Below, piece after piece: positions 1 through 11,550 of a DNA stretch of 64,000 nt. The position numbers and the translations under genes are program-made. The stretch comes from Macrosoma leucophasiata (taxonomy: Eukaryota > Arthropoda > Insecta > Lepidoptera > Hedylidae), in assembly GCA_036365455.1 (NCBI GenBank), contig JAWQUS010000025.1, positions 26,882,001-26,946,000 of the forward strand, in the 5' to 3' direction. Each line of letters begins with the position of its first letter. The stretch's first letter is position 1. Under the pieces are notes generated by a model. The model saw only the letters and a program-made list of their open reading frames with translations. It searched no databases and was not told the origin of the DNA.

Positions 1-95
1 ATGAATGAAGAAGAAGCACGGCAGGTGTGTCAGGACCGTGATATCTGGCGCTCTACAATCTCTGCCTACACTTGGTGTGAAGATACATTTTTTTA
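1..95 (+). repeat. LINE 3' end, family E
   Basis: The left edge of the window has an open frame containing the peptide EARQVCQDRDIWRSTISAY, followed by a run like GTGAAGATACA. The same text recurs at 10998-11190, 21203-21375, 30866-30915, 51342-51455, 56697-56847 and 59425-59510, ending in a (CATA)n-type tail in several copies. This looks like the C-terminal coding end and 3' tail of a non-LTR retrotransposon. The clade is not resolved. Confidence 0.6.
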
Positions 96-179
96 GCAAT
101 ACAAAAATAGTTCATATATGTGGTCTGGTCAGAAGAATTTTCTGCTACTGGGAAAGAACTCTTCCCCTAGTGCAGTCAG

Positions 180-350
180 TCAACCAAACAATGGCGGTCA
201 AACCTTTCCAATGGAGCGGTAGTAAGTGCAATAACGCAAGATGGGCAGCAGCGTCCTGTGATAAAACTACCACCACTGCAATCACCAATCCGCATGCCAA
301 GCGTGGCGATTACGGCATATTCGTCATTTTCACTTATGTCGGCACAACAC
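180..350 (+). repeat. RTE-like LINE/SINE fragment, family B
   Basis: The segment contains GGGCAGCAGCGTCCTG and CCAATCCGCATGCCAAGCG. These are shared with 24615-24760 and 52468-52655; the latter copy ends in a GATGATGATAAT tail. The GAT-repeat tail is what RTE-type elements and their SINE partners in Lepidoptera usually have. It is a truncated, noncoding copy. Confidence 0.6.
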
Positions 351-409
351 GTCGACAGATGCATCCGCAGACGTCATCTGCGTATGCGTCCGCCGTCGTA
401 TAGAGGTGA

Positions 410-627
410 TTTTTTTTAATGTAAAGTAAGTGGCAAACAAGCATGCAGTTGACATTGATGTTAAGTGATGACTGTTATGCCTCTGTGCCGGAAATTACAG
501 GGCCGTACATTACCACCTGATCGGAACATGATAGTGCTGAACACTACCATTTAGCGGCAAGTATATATATGGTAGGTAATGCGGTGGTGCCTATGCCCGC
601 TAACTCCTTCACTGGAGCCACCAGTAA
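410..627 (-). repeat. SINE-A copy, internally deleted
   Basis: On the plus strand it starts with a T-run (the poly-A tail on the minus strand), then GTGGCAAACAAGCATGCAGT, and ends at the head end CACCAGTA. About 80 bases of the middle are missing: the text jumps from AAGTGATGACTG straight to TTATGCCTCTGTGCC. The full-length comparison copy is 43128-43417. Confidence 0.8.
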
Positions 628-885
628 TATTTGGTAGCCAATAGTAAGGATTTGAACGTTTGTTGTAGGTATTTAACGTCGCGGTCGGCGGACGCACTTG
701 TCCGGCAGTGGATATTTTTCGGCTGATATGATGAAGTGCTAAAAATATCAATGTAACGTTTATCGTTGCAATTTTCCTCACCCTGACTCTATTACAGTTA
801 AATGACACCGTCCGATATTCGGCTGCAATGATTTGATGGACTGTCGTGACGTTCAGTAGCAAGGAAAAAATTTAATATCTACCAC

Positions 886-920
886 TAGCGTTCCTCCCCG
901 GCTTTGCACGGGTTCACATA
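886..920 (+). repeat. family G 5' fragment
   Basis: The text CTCCCCGGCTTTGCACGGGT matches the start of the family G element seen at 33507 (GCCCGCCCCGGCTTCGCCCG). It is only a short 5' stub and directly abuts the tRNA-like unit at 926. Confidence 0.4.
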
Positions 921-925
921 AAGTT

Positions 926-996
926 TTTCGGTAGCTTAGAGGTAAAGCGGCTGGACTGGTTATCTTGTGGTCGCAGGTTCGATTCCTGTCCGAAGT
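926..996 (+). repeat. tRNA-like unit, SINE head or pseudo-tRNA
   Basis: It contains a box A-like TAGCTTAGAGG and a consensus-like box B GGTTCGATTCC at 976-986. The ends pair as an acceptor stem (TTTCGGT with TCCGAAG, 6 of 7 including one G-T), a D stem GCTT/AAGC forms, and the T stem is GCAGG/CCTGT. The anticodon stem does not pair, so a functional tRNA is unlikely. A second copy sharing AAGCGGCTGGACTG lies at 42256-42309. A short T-rich tract follows. Confidence 0.55.
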
Positions 997-2930
997 CAAA
1001 TCTTTCTTTTTGTTTTTTTTCTTTAATTTCTATAGTTAGCATTAAGTTTATTATCTATATAATATTTATCCTTCCTTGTAAATTTCGATCAGTTATTACT
1101 ATACCAGTACTAATAATTGTTCATAATTAGGATACATACTTTATATGTTCACAATCAATATCAATTCGGAACAATTACAATTCGGAGAACGGCCTGTGTG
1201 TTGTGCCCGTCAGTCCCGTCACGCTACTCTATAAGTAATTAGCCCGAATTTTATAACAGGGAGGGAATATGTCCGCTTCTATATTTGACAACTTTATTCG
1301 ATGATAATAAAATCCATATATGTTTATCTTTGAATTAGCGACGTTCTCTAACTGTATTACAGCACAATTAATATACATATGTACTCGTAATATATCTACT
1401 AAATATACACCAATCATATCTACAATACACCGTGGGTTTTGGGTGGGGTTCATTCTACTTGTCTTATTCTATTTGTTTTTTTGGGTGTGGTCGGAAATTG
1501 TAATGGATGAGTCCACCGATTTAATGAAACATTTTGTTTTATTTATAACATGTTCTTTTTTCTGTTTGGTTGGTTTTTATGTCATGAAGTTCTTATATTT
1601 TTATTTCATATTTTAATTCATAATAGTGGTGGAAAACTTCTACAGTTAATTCTGACTACTCTATTTTTTTTATTTGTAAGGAATATAAACAGAACTTAGG
1701 TATGACAAAATTCGAATAGGTACCTACTCGCCACAGAACACAGACCAATTCCAAGAATTATTCGCGAGGCTATTTAGCTTAAAACATCCAAATTTCAATA
1801 GAGAGGATAATTATCCTTTTGATTTAATTTAATTTTATCCTCCATTGGCGATTGGCACCATCATTGAATCCGATACTTAATAAAATTAAATCGAAACCGC
1901 AACAGTCTGGAAATCAAGATACAATTAGTAAGTTTCGACGGTACGCTTAAGACGATTGCGTTATAACGTATCAATAATAAACTTTCAAACTGCTGTCAGC
2001 CAAATATCACCTCAGTCTGTCCGAGACCATGGAAGCTGGAAAGCGACCAACTTGTCCGGTTGATTAACTATATATAATCATTTTAGTTTTATATTCATAT
2101 CAATTTAAAAATAAATATGTCGAACAACATTGCCTCCAGTTATAAAACTACCACCGATATGAATCAGATGCACCATTTGATATTCTACAAGTTTAGAATT
2201 GAAAACACACAAGTCAATAAACGAAGCCCTTGACTCTCAAGACAGGTTTTAAACATGTACCATTATAATTTTGTCACTCAGGCAACAGTATGGCGTTCCC
2301 ACCGAAACGCCACTTAATGGATGCCCAAATCAAAACACCAGTGGATTTTATGGAATGGTGATAGAGGTGGGAATGCAGTGGCAACTGTTGGGCAGTGCAT
2401 GTGGTGTCAAGTGGCGCCACAGGTGCACTCACTTCACGGGGTACTTGAAGTTACTTCGCTACAAAAAATCTGTCACAGATCCCTATTTTTGGCACCCATG
2501 CGACCCTCGCAGCCATAAAACGGTATTAATGTTGGATAAAAAAATGCTTTTAGTGTTTTTAAATGGTTTGCATAATTTGTGCGATGTTAAAATTATTTTT
2601 GTAGAGCTACAAATGTCGTTTCGGGAATAGGTCTGAGCAAAGAAGTATCTATATAAACGGTTTTAAATCATTTTGAGTCTTCTATTTTATGTGATTGTAA
2701 CGAGTCAATGATTATTTTTATGAATGCTGAACCTAATGATTAACATGACAGCAAAGTTGTAGGTTCCTAAAGGACATCGCCGTGATCACAGAAAGCGTTA
2801 TTCTTTTTTTTGTTAAGGCTATGATGATTTTTATTCTGGTCCATATTCACTACAACCAAATCAATTAGTAGGTTCAATTTAAGTGCTTACTATTTTTCAA
2901 TTTCATAAATAGGGGTAATTTGTATTACGA

Positions 2931-2985
<55 letters not shown>

Positions 2986-4668
2986 AATATAAATATGTAA
3001 ATACTGTTTTTATAAATGTAATCTATAGGCGCCAACACCAAAGGGCCATTACATATGTATTAACAACATTATTAATACATAACAGATAATCAGTATCTTA
3101 TCGCGATCTGATAGACACTTTAACGACATCAATAAATTACATTCGATAGCAAAAAGCATCGGCGCGTGCGCATCTTTCCCCTATATATTAAAGGAAAGGG
3201 ATGTATCAAACGAAGTAACGAAGTATCAATCGATATATGAATACATATATTGATTGATACTTTCTTAATTTTTAAAAATTTTGAACGATCGTAAACTTAT
3301 AAAAAAAAATATTTTTTAAAATATATTATATTCATATATGTATATGATAAGTCTTATGATAAGTCTCTGCCAGTGAATGAAAAATATAATGTCTACATTT
3401 TTTTTAATAAATGTACTCTCTTGTCATCAGTTTGTCAAAGAGAAAATAGAAGGTAGTTTTAATCTTAGGTAATTTTTTTGATGATGATATGTGTTTTGAT
3501 TAGGATTAAATTGACATGTAGGTAAAATTGCTTTTGTTCTTCACTTCACACATTTAATTTTTATAACTTCTTAATAGGGATTATGTCATTCCTATAATAC
3601 CAGTTTTTAAAGTCAGGTAATACAATTACAGGTAATTATACATAGATATCTAATAAAGATATATAATTATCTACTCACTACCTTACGATGTATGTGGAGA
3701 CAAAAATACAAGTTATTAATACACTCGTATATTATTCCAAAAGCAGAGTTTACGGAAAACAATAATGTTGAAAGCATGGATACCCTAGCCCTGGGGCAGT
3801 GAACATCAGTGTTTCACAAAACATCGACATTTTAGAAATATCGATATATTGTTTACACCCCTAAAGGCAACCCTCGCGATTAGATAACCGCTGAAATATG
3901 GGCACCGGCTAAAATAATGATGCGCGGGCGCATACGGGCGGTTACCGGTGTATAACAACTCCATCTCTAAAATATCCGCCTCGTTTTAATTACACTTATT
4001 TGAAGGGTTCCCTTTTTGTAAAGGTTATCTTTTACGGTATAATGAGTTCATTAGTTACAGAGATATGGAACTATTTGCGGGATATACTTTTATAATGTAG
4101 ATTATAATCCTCTTAGAATTCGTAGGTCAATGCCGTAAAACCCGTCAAATCAGTCATTAAATGTTTAATGTTTGTACTTGGTAATCGTCTATAATTATAT
4201 AATGTTAGTTTATATAACCTATACCTATCTAATTGTAGTAGATTTTTTCAAGCAGGTTTTACCACCATTTTTTTAAATTCTACTCAGCCATTTGTGATTG
4301 GTGCAGCCACAGCACTCTCTGTTTATTGAATTGGGGAAAATACGTGTAAGATATAAATGTTTGTGCGCGTTTCATTAATCATTATTACCATAAGCATTTA
4401 CAATTATGTAGTAATTTCGGAATTTGATAATTACAATTTTCAAATGAGGAAATTCAGTAAACACACATAAGAACAGTCAGTAAAGTTTAAACTCGATTAA
4501 AGGACTTATTTTGTTTATTCATATTTTTTGTTATGCCATATTTTTTGCCCGAAATACAGGCCCATAAAGCCTAGCTTCGGCACCAGTCTTCCACAATATA
4601 CTTTGAAATCTATTATTTCCTTTTGGAATATTTAAATAATAATGAATTTGTTATGTGTACCGTTTGTT
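997..4668. other. AT-rich intergenic DNA, no gene seen
   Basis: No convincing coding region. The text at 2271-2530 is more GC-rich and non-repetitive in this window, but no product is recognised. There is a (TA)n tract at 2930-2983, a cluster of ATATCGATAT-type motifs at 3790-3860, and a GC-richer patch at 3880-3960. Confidence 0.6.
2930..2983. repeat. (TA)n microsatellite
   Basis: About 25 uninterrupted TA units, visible directly. Confidence 0.95.
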
Positions 4669-5264
4669 TATGTAAGGAAGGTGGCTAACAAGCATGCAGC
4701 TCATATTTTGATGTTAACTGATGACGCATGATGAAGCGCGCATGGCCCCACGGCTGGTGTAGATCGGAAGCGATCTACTCGGTTAAGCGATACGGACGCG
4801 GCCGGGTGTGTGATGGGTGACCGCTAGTGGTAAAGTCCCGGTTGTTTTCGATAGATATCAGTCGTTAAACCTTGTCGGAGGCGTTATGGGCGGTTTGAAA
4901 ACATCCGACAGCGGGTTGGCCACTAACCCGTATATCCACCAACCCGCATTAGAGTAGCGTGGTGGAGTAAGCTCCAGGCCTCTCCCCAAAAAGGGGAGAG
5001 ACTCGTGCCCAGCAGTGAGATTGGTGATGGGTTGCCATTATTAAGTGATGACTGCAGCCTAATATACATCTACACAAAAACCAGTGGTAAAAATGTAGAT
5101 AGGTGGCCATTCCTGAGACCTAAGTTGTTACGTCTCTGTGATAGTTACGGGGCCATACATTACCATCTAACCAGAACACGATAGTGCTGAATACTACCAT
5201 TTGGCGACAGATAGACTGAGTAATGCCACCGCGCATTAGCTCCGTTACCAGACTACCACCAGTA
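4669..5264 (-). repeat. SINE-A copy split by a 5S-headed SINE
   Basis: The tail end (GTGGCTAACAAGCATGCAGC) lies at 4681-4725 and the rest of the element resumes at 5041 with TTAAGTGATGACTGCAGCCT, running to CACCAGTAG at 5264. The intervening 4726-5040 is a foreign insertion. A second SINE-A copy in the opposite orientation lies just beyond, so the two sit head to head. Confidence 0.85.
4726..5040 (+). mobile_element. 5S rRNA-derived SINE inserted in SINE-A
   Basis: The head holds GTTAAGC (4782-4788) and, 23 bases later, GATGGGTGACCGC (4812-4824). These match the box A-proximal sequence and box C of insect 5S rRNA at nearly the native spacing, so this is an RNA polymerase III promoter of the 5S type (the SINE3 class). 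The 3' part includes GGCCTCTCCCC and GTGCCCAGCAGTGAG, which look like a lepidopteran LINE 3' end, and the element closes with ATTATT. It is flanked by imperfect 12-base duplications, TTAACTGATGAC (4714-4725) and TTAAGTGATGAC (5041-5052), the sequence that SINE-A has once. What is seen: promoter boxes, tail, duplication. What is inferred: LINE-driven mobilisation. No second copy was noticed in this window. Confidence 0.75.
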
Positions 5265-5314
5265 GGTAATAAGTATTGTGGTAAGAAAATAAATTATTTT
5301 TCAGACAGATTTCA

Positions 5315-5465
5315 GCACATGGTAATGTATGACCCCGTAATAACTATCATAGGGACATAATTACTAAGGTCTCAAGGTTGTTAACGCATCCGCATCTTGA
5401 CCTCTGATCTTTGTGTGGGGTGGAATGAAGGATGCTTGTTTGCCACCTTAATTACATCAAAAACC
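5315..5465 (+). repeat. SINE-A copy, 5'-truncated
   Basis: Runs from CACATGGTAATGTATG to ATGCTTGTTTGCCACC and a short A-rich end. Diverged, lacking the head hairpin. Confidence 0.6.
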
Positions 5466-5972
5466 CTAAAGCTCAACCACTAGTTTCATCATTTAGAGTT
5501 TTTTTATTCGTTTCACATAAAACCTTAACACTACAGTAATGTAATCGCCTAACAAGGTTAGCCACTTCAGGGTTTCATGTTCACAGATCGATACATAATT
5601 AATAAATGATATACCATTCAGCTAAATAGGCAATTAAACATAATATCCTCTGATAAATATTAGGAACACTTTAATGGCACAATTAACCTGTTTTTTTTTC
5701 GTATTATCTGCATTTTATCGAGTGCGTTTATTGTTGGCTTCTTCGTAGAATATTTTAATGGTGATATTGTAGAGATCGCAACTCCTTCATTTGTCTAGGT
5801 CCTAGGCAATAGTTCGTGTTTCGTAAGTACGGAACTGAATATTCAGTTCATACGCCGATGATCTTGAACCTTATAGTTTAGGATTCCGCTACAGAATTAT
5901 TTCGTTCATCGAGATATGCTTCAAGCCTATTTTTGACACATATTTATGATCTAGAGTATTCTAAAGAATATA
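5466..5972. other. AT-rich unique DNA, nothing recognised
   Basis: No repeat family shared within the window and no coding signal. Ends at the mariner insertion. Confidence 0.6.
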
Positions 5973-7260
5973 TTAGGTTGGGGAAAAAGTTTCTTCGCAT
6001 TTTTTAAGATAATTCAAAACATTTTTTAATATAGTTTATTTAAATTTAACTAAAGTATGTATGTACCATTTTGTTCGATAACCTTTTGCCATCTTGTAGG
6101 TAGGGACATGATCCCATTGCTATAAAAATTTTGGGACTTCTCATCAAAATACCGCGACAAGTGGCTTTAGCAGTCCTCTCGTGATGTTAACCTAACATTG
6201 CATAAGAATTCTGAAGAGACCGAAACAGGTGGAAATCTGAAGGTGCAAGGTCAGGACTATACGGCGGATGCATTAACACCTCCCAGCCAAACTCTCTTCA
6301 TTTTTGCTGAGTGGCTATAGATGTGTGAGGTCTAGCGTTATCATGATGAAACACCACACCCCTTCTGATGATCAATTCCGGCCGCTTTCTCTCAACTTCT
6401 TGCTTTAATCTCATCAGTCGTTTGCAGTAGAGTTTAGAATCGATAGTCCTGCCTGGTGGTAATAGCTCATAATGAATAATGCCCTTCCAATCCCACCACA
6501 CACACAACATCACCTTATTGCGAATTAAACCGGGTTTCGCCACAGTCTGTGAAGCCTGACCGGCCTTTGACCACGACCTTTTTCACACGTTCTTGTCGTA
6601 CGTGATCCACTTTTCATCACCAGTTATCGGCTTCTTCAAAAATGATTCGGTTTCATTACGTCGTAATAAAGAATCACAAATGAGTACACGGTTCATTAGG
6701 TTTCTTTCAGTGAGCTCGTGAGGTACCCAAATATCGAGCATTTTTGGACTCAGCTTTTTTCAAATGCGCCAAAACTGTTTTGTGATCAATTCTCAGTTCT
6801 TCAGCTACGTCGTAACTACTGATATGTCGATCTTGCTCCACTTTTTCAAAAATGGCGTCCATTTTATCCGTAATAGGGCGACCAGAGCAGAGCAGAGGTG
6901 CATCTTTGACATCAAAATTTCCGGATTGAAAACGCTTAAACCAAATTTGTGCTACTCTCACAGACACTGCACTAGGTCCATAAACATCGCAAATTTTTTT
7001 CGCGGCTTGCGTTGCATTCTTACCTTTTTTGTAGTAAAATTTTAAAATGTATCGAATTTCTTCATTAGATTCACTCATCTTGACAGTACGAAAAACAAAT
7101 GAAAATCACACATTTGCCTAATTTGAATTTGGAATTATGTTCTTTAAAATTTTAACTTTCAATGATACCAAAACCAGCCAGATACAAATACTACAGCCAA
7201 AGAGATTTTATTACAAGTTCATACATACTATAATGCGAAAAGACTTTTTCCCCAACCTAT
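5973..7260 (-). mobile_element. mariner element, copy A
   Basis: The terminal inverted repeats read AGGTTGGGGAAAAAGTTTC on the left and, inverted, AGGTTGGGGAAAAAGTCTT on the right. Both ends are flanked by TA, as expected for mariner target duplication; the exact outer base is uncertain by about 2 nt. Total length is about 1.29 kb, normal for a full-length mariner. The transposase reads on the minus strand and is broken. Confidence 0.93.
6050..7078 (-). pseudogene. mariner transposase, frameshifted (copy A)
   Basis: A DDE/D transposase that would cut and reinsert its own element at TA. The reading begins at ATG 7078 with the helix-turn-helix region (about the first 120 codons, including VAEELRIDHKTVLAHLKKA) and stays open to 6707, then shifts frame. 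The catalytic part reappears at 6543-6298, including [10 protein letters not shown]. Relative to copy B there is a 6-base in-frame insertion in the linker (PLLCSGRP in place of a shorter PRSGRP-type text). A further break separates the third catalytic region. By comparison with copy B the natural stop would be at 6050. Family length is about 345 codons. It cannot make an active enzyme. The subfamily is not assigned. Confidence 0.9.
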
Positions 7261-7262
7261 TA

Positions 7263-9309
7263 TATCCACTAGGTTGCCTATCGAAATATGTCCGCAAGAC
7301 ATTTCAAGAGTGAAAACACATCTTCATTTTGACATTTATTTTTTTTAATGTCTACAGGCTGCAATATTTACTTACTTTCCATGTGGATTGTGCCAATCCT
7401 AAACGATACGGAAGAGATTTCTGAAATTAGTGCGAAGTGTTTAAAATTTAAACCAGATATTTTTTAGTACAATAAACAGGATAAATCCGTTCTTAAACTT
7501 CAGATCCATTTGTATATGCGTGAATTGTGAAAATCCATATCCTTGAATAAGGTCTACTCGATCCACTGACATTATATATTAAAAAAGCATAGGTACAATA
7601 TATTAATATCGATCGTCTTTGTAGGTCAGAATTAATAATATAAATGTGTCATATTATTTGCTAACACTGAAAATTCGGTTATTTTTAATTGAGACGAGAC
7701 GTAAATGGGTAAATCTTAACTGTTTTTTCTTCACATACACATAATAACACAGTTAACATATTCAGTCCATATCAAAATTGTTAGCTTTTATTGCTCAAGT
7801 CATATAAAATAACAATAAAATGAATACCGTAGCGACTACAATCAAAATTAGTAAAATAATTGCAGGCAAAAAACGCATTACACGCAACAATTTGGCGGCA
7901 AAAATGAGAGAAGATAAATGTATCATTTAATTTGAATTTCTAAATAAGTTGTTGAAGGCTTTCTTTTAAATCGGAGCGCCAGTGTTAGCAATAAAACCAA
8001 AAAGCATACAGTAAAATGGTACACAGCGGCATTAGGTACGTCTCATAAAACATGGAGGCTTTCGATTCCCACTTTGAATGAAAAGTTGAAAGCGTGTATG
8101 CAATGGCATATAACCTCCTTGTCTGGGAAAAAATTGTGAAATAATTTCCATTATACACTTTTTTAATTTCTACTTGAAAATGGCTGAATTACTTCGAGTT
8201 TTATTCGACATTAGTCTATGATATTTTCACTAATCACATTTGTACTAACCCCGTTTATATCGTGATCGAAATTAAATAAATTATTTATGCAAAAATATTA
8301 TATACCATAGGTAACAATATAAATATATAAATCAGGAAATATACATATAACTAACGAAGGCTGGATTGCATCATCTTACTTTAACTTTGCTAAATTGTAA
8401 AAGGTCGTCATAGGCCAAGCGGCGCTGGGTAGTTATCTGTTTGATGAAGAGGGAATGTATCAACCCTGATAACTATACCTAACTATAAAATAGATGTACC
8501 TGTTGTTGTTAAATTTGACGAAAACCATAACTTGAACAAATATTTTGGTGCAACTGAACCTTAGGGTTACGAAACTTTACACACAGTGGTGTCGGGTCCG
8601 CTACGAATAGTTCGTCGTCGTGGTAGCGCAGCCGTGCTACGAGATTTTTAGTGATGTTCTACCGTGCAGCGAACTATTCAGTCGCTTCTTAATGTAGGCT
8701 CCGTATCAGCGTATTTATTTGTATTATTTTTATTTTATGGTACAGAAAGTTGATTTGTTACAAATCGAAGCGCTTGACTAAGTAATAAAATTACCTATTA
8801 AGATAAAATTCAATCGGGGCTGCTAAATGTTGCCTGAATTGCAGTTGTTGGAACGGTACGCACGGACACCTCGGTGTCAAGTAAAAACATTTACTGGTTT
8901 TACACTTTATACTATACGTAGCATACGAATTATAAAAGAACAGTTAGTGTTCAATTAGTGTTAGTGTTATAACAATAGTATTCAATGGTAAAATTCATGA
9001 AATTTTTAACCTGTGGCTCCACACGCCATCTCTTCATTGAACTGTGCGACGCATCGCTAATTAACTTTTTTATTTTGTTTTTTTTATGGTCGCATAATAA
9101 TGTAATGAGTTTATGACAAGTAATTCGGTCTGATTTATGGTCTATAAAACGTAAATAAATGTTGTATTATTTACAAATGAAGAGCGTACGGCGCTTGTAG
9201 CGTGCACACGTCCATTTATGTTATGTATGAGTACGAGCAGAGAGAAGCCCGGCTGTACACGTGGTTACTGTATGTGATGGTAATTAAAGCTATATTTGAC
9301 TGTGTTGTA
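7263..9309. other. AT-rich intergenic DNA, no gene seen
   Basis: No open frame of note. It contains a hairpin-like segment at 8605-8679 and GC-richer patches near 8580-8700 and 9180-9260. Confidence 0.6.
8605..8679. repeat. short inverted repeat, MITE-like
   Basis: GAATAGTTCG (8605-8614) is repeated inverted as CGAACTATTC (8670-8679), enclosing GTGGTAGCGCAGCCGTGCTA. This could be a small foldback element. Confidence 0.3.
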
Positions 9310-9367
9310 TATTCGGCACTTTTTATTATAATGTATCACTATACATTATAATAAAAAGTGCCGAATA
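9310..9367. repeat. perfect 27-bp hairpin
   Basis: The left arm 9310-9336 and right arm 9341-9367 are exact reverse complements, separated only by CACT. The arms begin TATTCGGCACTTTTTATT. There is no mismatch, so it is either recent or constrained. Confidence 0.9.
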
Positions 9368-9887
9368 GTCTAGCGCATAGCCTAGGTCTAAGCGCATGTT
9401 CTAAAAGTATTATTATTCAGATTTGATGGGGAAATTATTTCATAAGTTAGAACAAGAAATTGTTAGAACAGTACACACGGGAACGATTCGTTAAGTACCG
9501 GAAAGTATGGGAACACGTACCAAAGAAAATGTATTTACATTACATGGAAGTTGAGCGAGTTTAGGTATGACTGTTGGATATTTTTTTCATATTCATTACT
9601 GTTTGAAATATAATATATATAACAATTACTTAAGTCAACACGAAATTAAACTTCATTTATCGTTAATCCGCTAATCGCATAAGTTATGTACCAACTTAAT
9701 AATTATTTTATTAAGGGTACTTAATACATTGTTAAATTGATACCTACGTCATTTTCCTGTAACATGGTACTTGTCTCGTATCTTCAATATAGGTAAGTAG
9801 GTACTTAGTAGACTAGCACTATGTGTTCTGGTCATGTATAGTCCCATTTTTTTATCACAGACGCAAACAAACTATTTCTTTTGATGT
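9368..9887. other. unique DNA with one weak SINE-A scrap
   Basis: The text at 9816-9850 (AGCACTATGTGTTCTGGTCA) resembles an inner part of SINE-A. Otherwise nothing is recognised. Confidence 0.4.
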
Positions 9888-10167
9888 ACCTAATGTAAGT
9901 GGCAAACAAGCATGCAGTTCACATTGATGTTAAGTGATAATTGCAGCCTATAGAGACTCACATAAAAACCAAGGTCAAAATGCAGATGCGCTACCACTTC
10001 TGAGGCCTAAGGTGTTATGACTCTGTGCCGGAAATTACAGGGCCGAACATTACCACCTGACCGGAACACAATACTTAGTGCTGAACACTACCATTTAACG
10101 GCAAGTATATTACGTAATGCGGTGGCCTACGCCCGCGAGCTCCGTCACTGGAGCTCTACCAACAGTA
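9888..10167 (-). repeat. SINE-A copy, near full length
   Basis: Runs from the tail-side AAGTGGCAAACAAGCATGCA to the head GAGCTCCGTCACTGGAGCTC, which is a 7-bp foldback, and CAACAGTAG. Close to the comparison copy at 43128, with a small ACTTA insertion in the ACAATACTTAGTGC part. Confidence 0.85.
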
Positions 10168-10426
10168 GAAAACTTAACTCTTAGGATTGGCAATGCATCT
10201 ACATTTCGATTTTTGTACAGATGCCTATCCCCATTATTTACTAACATCTATATAATATGTCTGCCGATTTTAATATCATAACAACTCTGTCTACTCTTTC
10301 TGAGTGATAAAGTCGCAAAATATAACTAGGTCTACTTTAGATTATGACAGCTCGACTCTATTACAGGTACTTTAACGCTAAGTTTAAGATATAAATTCGA
10401 TAGTATTATGTAACTGTGTATTTAAC

Positions 10427-10722
10427 TGCCTCGGTAGCCTAGTGGTAGCAGGCCACTACGACTACGCTATGGTCCTGGGTTCGACTCTCGGGTAGGGGGT
10501 ATCAGGGATTCATATCTGGTTCTATTGGGATTTTTCCATTTTCAGGAAATTTCCCAGTACCTCGAAGTTTGATAATGTGCCCAGAGATGTCAACAGGCTC
10601 GCCACCTTACATGGGCCAAAACGTAACCGGCGAATCGTGGGTGTTTGCATGTAGATATGCTTGAATACATGTATTTACCTCTGCCTACCCTTTCGGGGAT
10701 TACAGGCGTGAAGTTACGTTTT
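10427..10722 (+). mobile_element. tRNA-derived SINE (SINE-T), full length
   Basis: The head begins GCCTCGGTAGCCTAGTGG with box A TAGCCTAGTGG (10435-10445) and box B GGGTTCGACTC (10477-10487), a standard RNA polymerase III promoter pair. The body carries TTTCCCAGTACCTCG and GCTCGCCACC, and the 3' end CTACCCTTTCGGGGATTACA then GGCGTGAAGTTACG. Four relatives in the window share the same tail: 44669-44967, 57609-57880, 60493-60617 and 61822-61930. Confidence 0.85.
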
Positions 10723-10997
10723 AATATTATGTACCTAATCATATTTATTCTAGTGAGAACAAACAAACACGATAGCGTATCACGGATGATGTCAATATGT
10801 AATGTTGTGTTCTTCACACTCCGTATAATAGAGCGAGATAACGCATTGTAATATGTCATCATTTGGCCGCATTAAGATTATTTTCATAAATACCTAACAC
10901 GCATTAGATTTTGCTACTTTTAATCTTAAGCTATAGGTATTCACAACCTGTTTCTTAGTTAGTAATACTGGTTGTAGGCGATGGCTTCATTCGTTTC

Positions 10998-11190
10998 TTG
11001 TATGTGTGTCTGTATCTTCACGCCAACACCTTTACGGGGTAGGTAGAGAGTGTGGAGCGACAAACATGCCGGTCCGGGCACACCTCCTCTGCTTCTTCTA
11101 CATTCATCATTCTCTTCATACGTACGCCGATTCCTAAGACTCTTGACCCAACTCTCAGACAGCACTCGAGCTATTTCTGCAAATTCCTCT
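10998..11190 (-). repeat. LINE 3' end, family E
   Basis: Shares TATCTTCACGCC, GGGGTAGGTAGAGAGTGT, TTCATCATTCTCTTCATAC and GCCGATTCCTAAGAC with 21203-21375 and 56697-56847. On the minus strand this reads as the LINE coding end followed by a CATA-type tail. Confidence 0.75.
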
Positions 11191-11287
11191 ACTGTTAAGA
11201 AGCTCACTCAGGATATTATTAATGTAATGATGGGTCACCATTGTAACATTACAAATATTTGCTGGGTTGTGAATACCTGTGTTTGTC

Positions 11288-11550
11288 AAAACAAGCATGC
11301 AGTTCACATTTATTTATTTATACTTTATTGCATCAAAAAACATTGGTACAAATGGCGGACTTAACGCTTAAAGCGCTCTCTGCCAGTCAACCATTGGCAG
11401 TGATAGAAAAAAAAAATGTTGGCGGTGCTAGCAAAAAAAAAACCGACGGATGGTAACCGAATAGGTACAGTAGTCTATGGACATCTACACAAAAACCGAA
11501 GATCAAAATGCTGGTGCATTGCCTTCCCTAAGTGGCTACGCCTCTGTGAA
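11288..11550 (-). repeat. SINE-A remnant interrupted by family C
   Basis: The tail side AACAAGCATGCAGTTCACAT at 11291-11310 and the middle ACATCTACACAAAAACCGAA at 11480 onward belong to one SINE-A. Between them lies family C plus A-runs. Confidence 0.6.
11311..11400 (-). repeat. retroposon tail, family C
   Basis: Holds TTATTTATACTTTATTGCAT, then AATGGCGGACTTAACGC and CTGCCAGTCAACCATTGG. The same order occurs at 13870-13945. It reads as an A-rich tail on the minus strand. The parent element is not known. Confidence 0.55.

Noticed and set aside
5..403. 132-codon plus-strand frame at the left edge
   Set aside because: It runs across family E and family B repeats in a frame other than the LINE frame and shows no domain.
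410..627. SINE-A as a Helitron, because of the GAGCTC hairpin near one end
   Set aside because: No CTRR terminus or TC start; a poly-A tail at the opposite end and 5' truncations indicate a retroposon.
926..996. A functional tRNA gene
   Set aside because: The acceptor, D and T stems form but the anticodon stem does not, and a decayed relative exists at 42256, so it is a SINE head or pseudogene.
6764..7045. Plus-strand frames antisense to mariner transposase (also 19438-19755 and 49429-49773)
   Set aside because: They are shadows of the minus-strand transposase and recur only because the element does.
10427..10500. A functional tRNA gene at the SINE-T head
   Set aside because: The same head leads into a fixed 230-base body and tail repeated elsewhere in the window.
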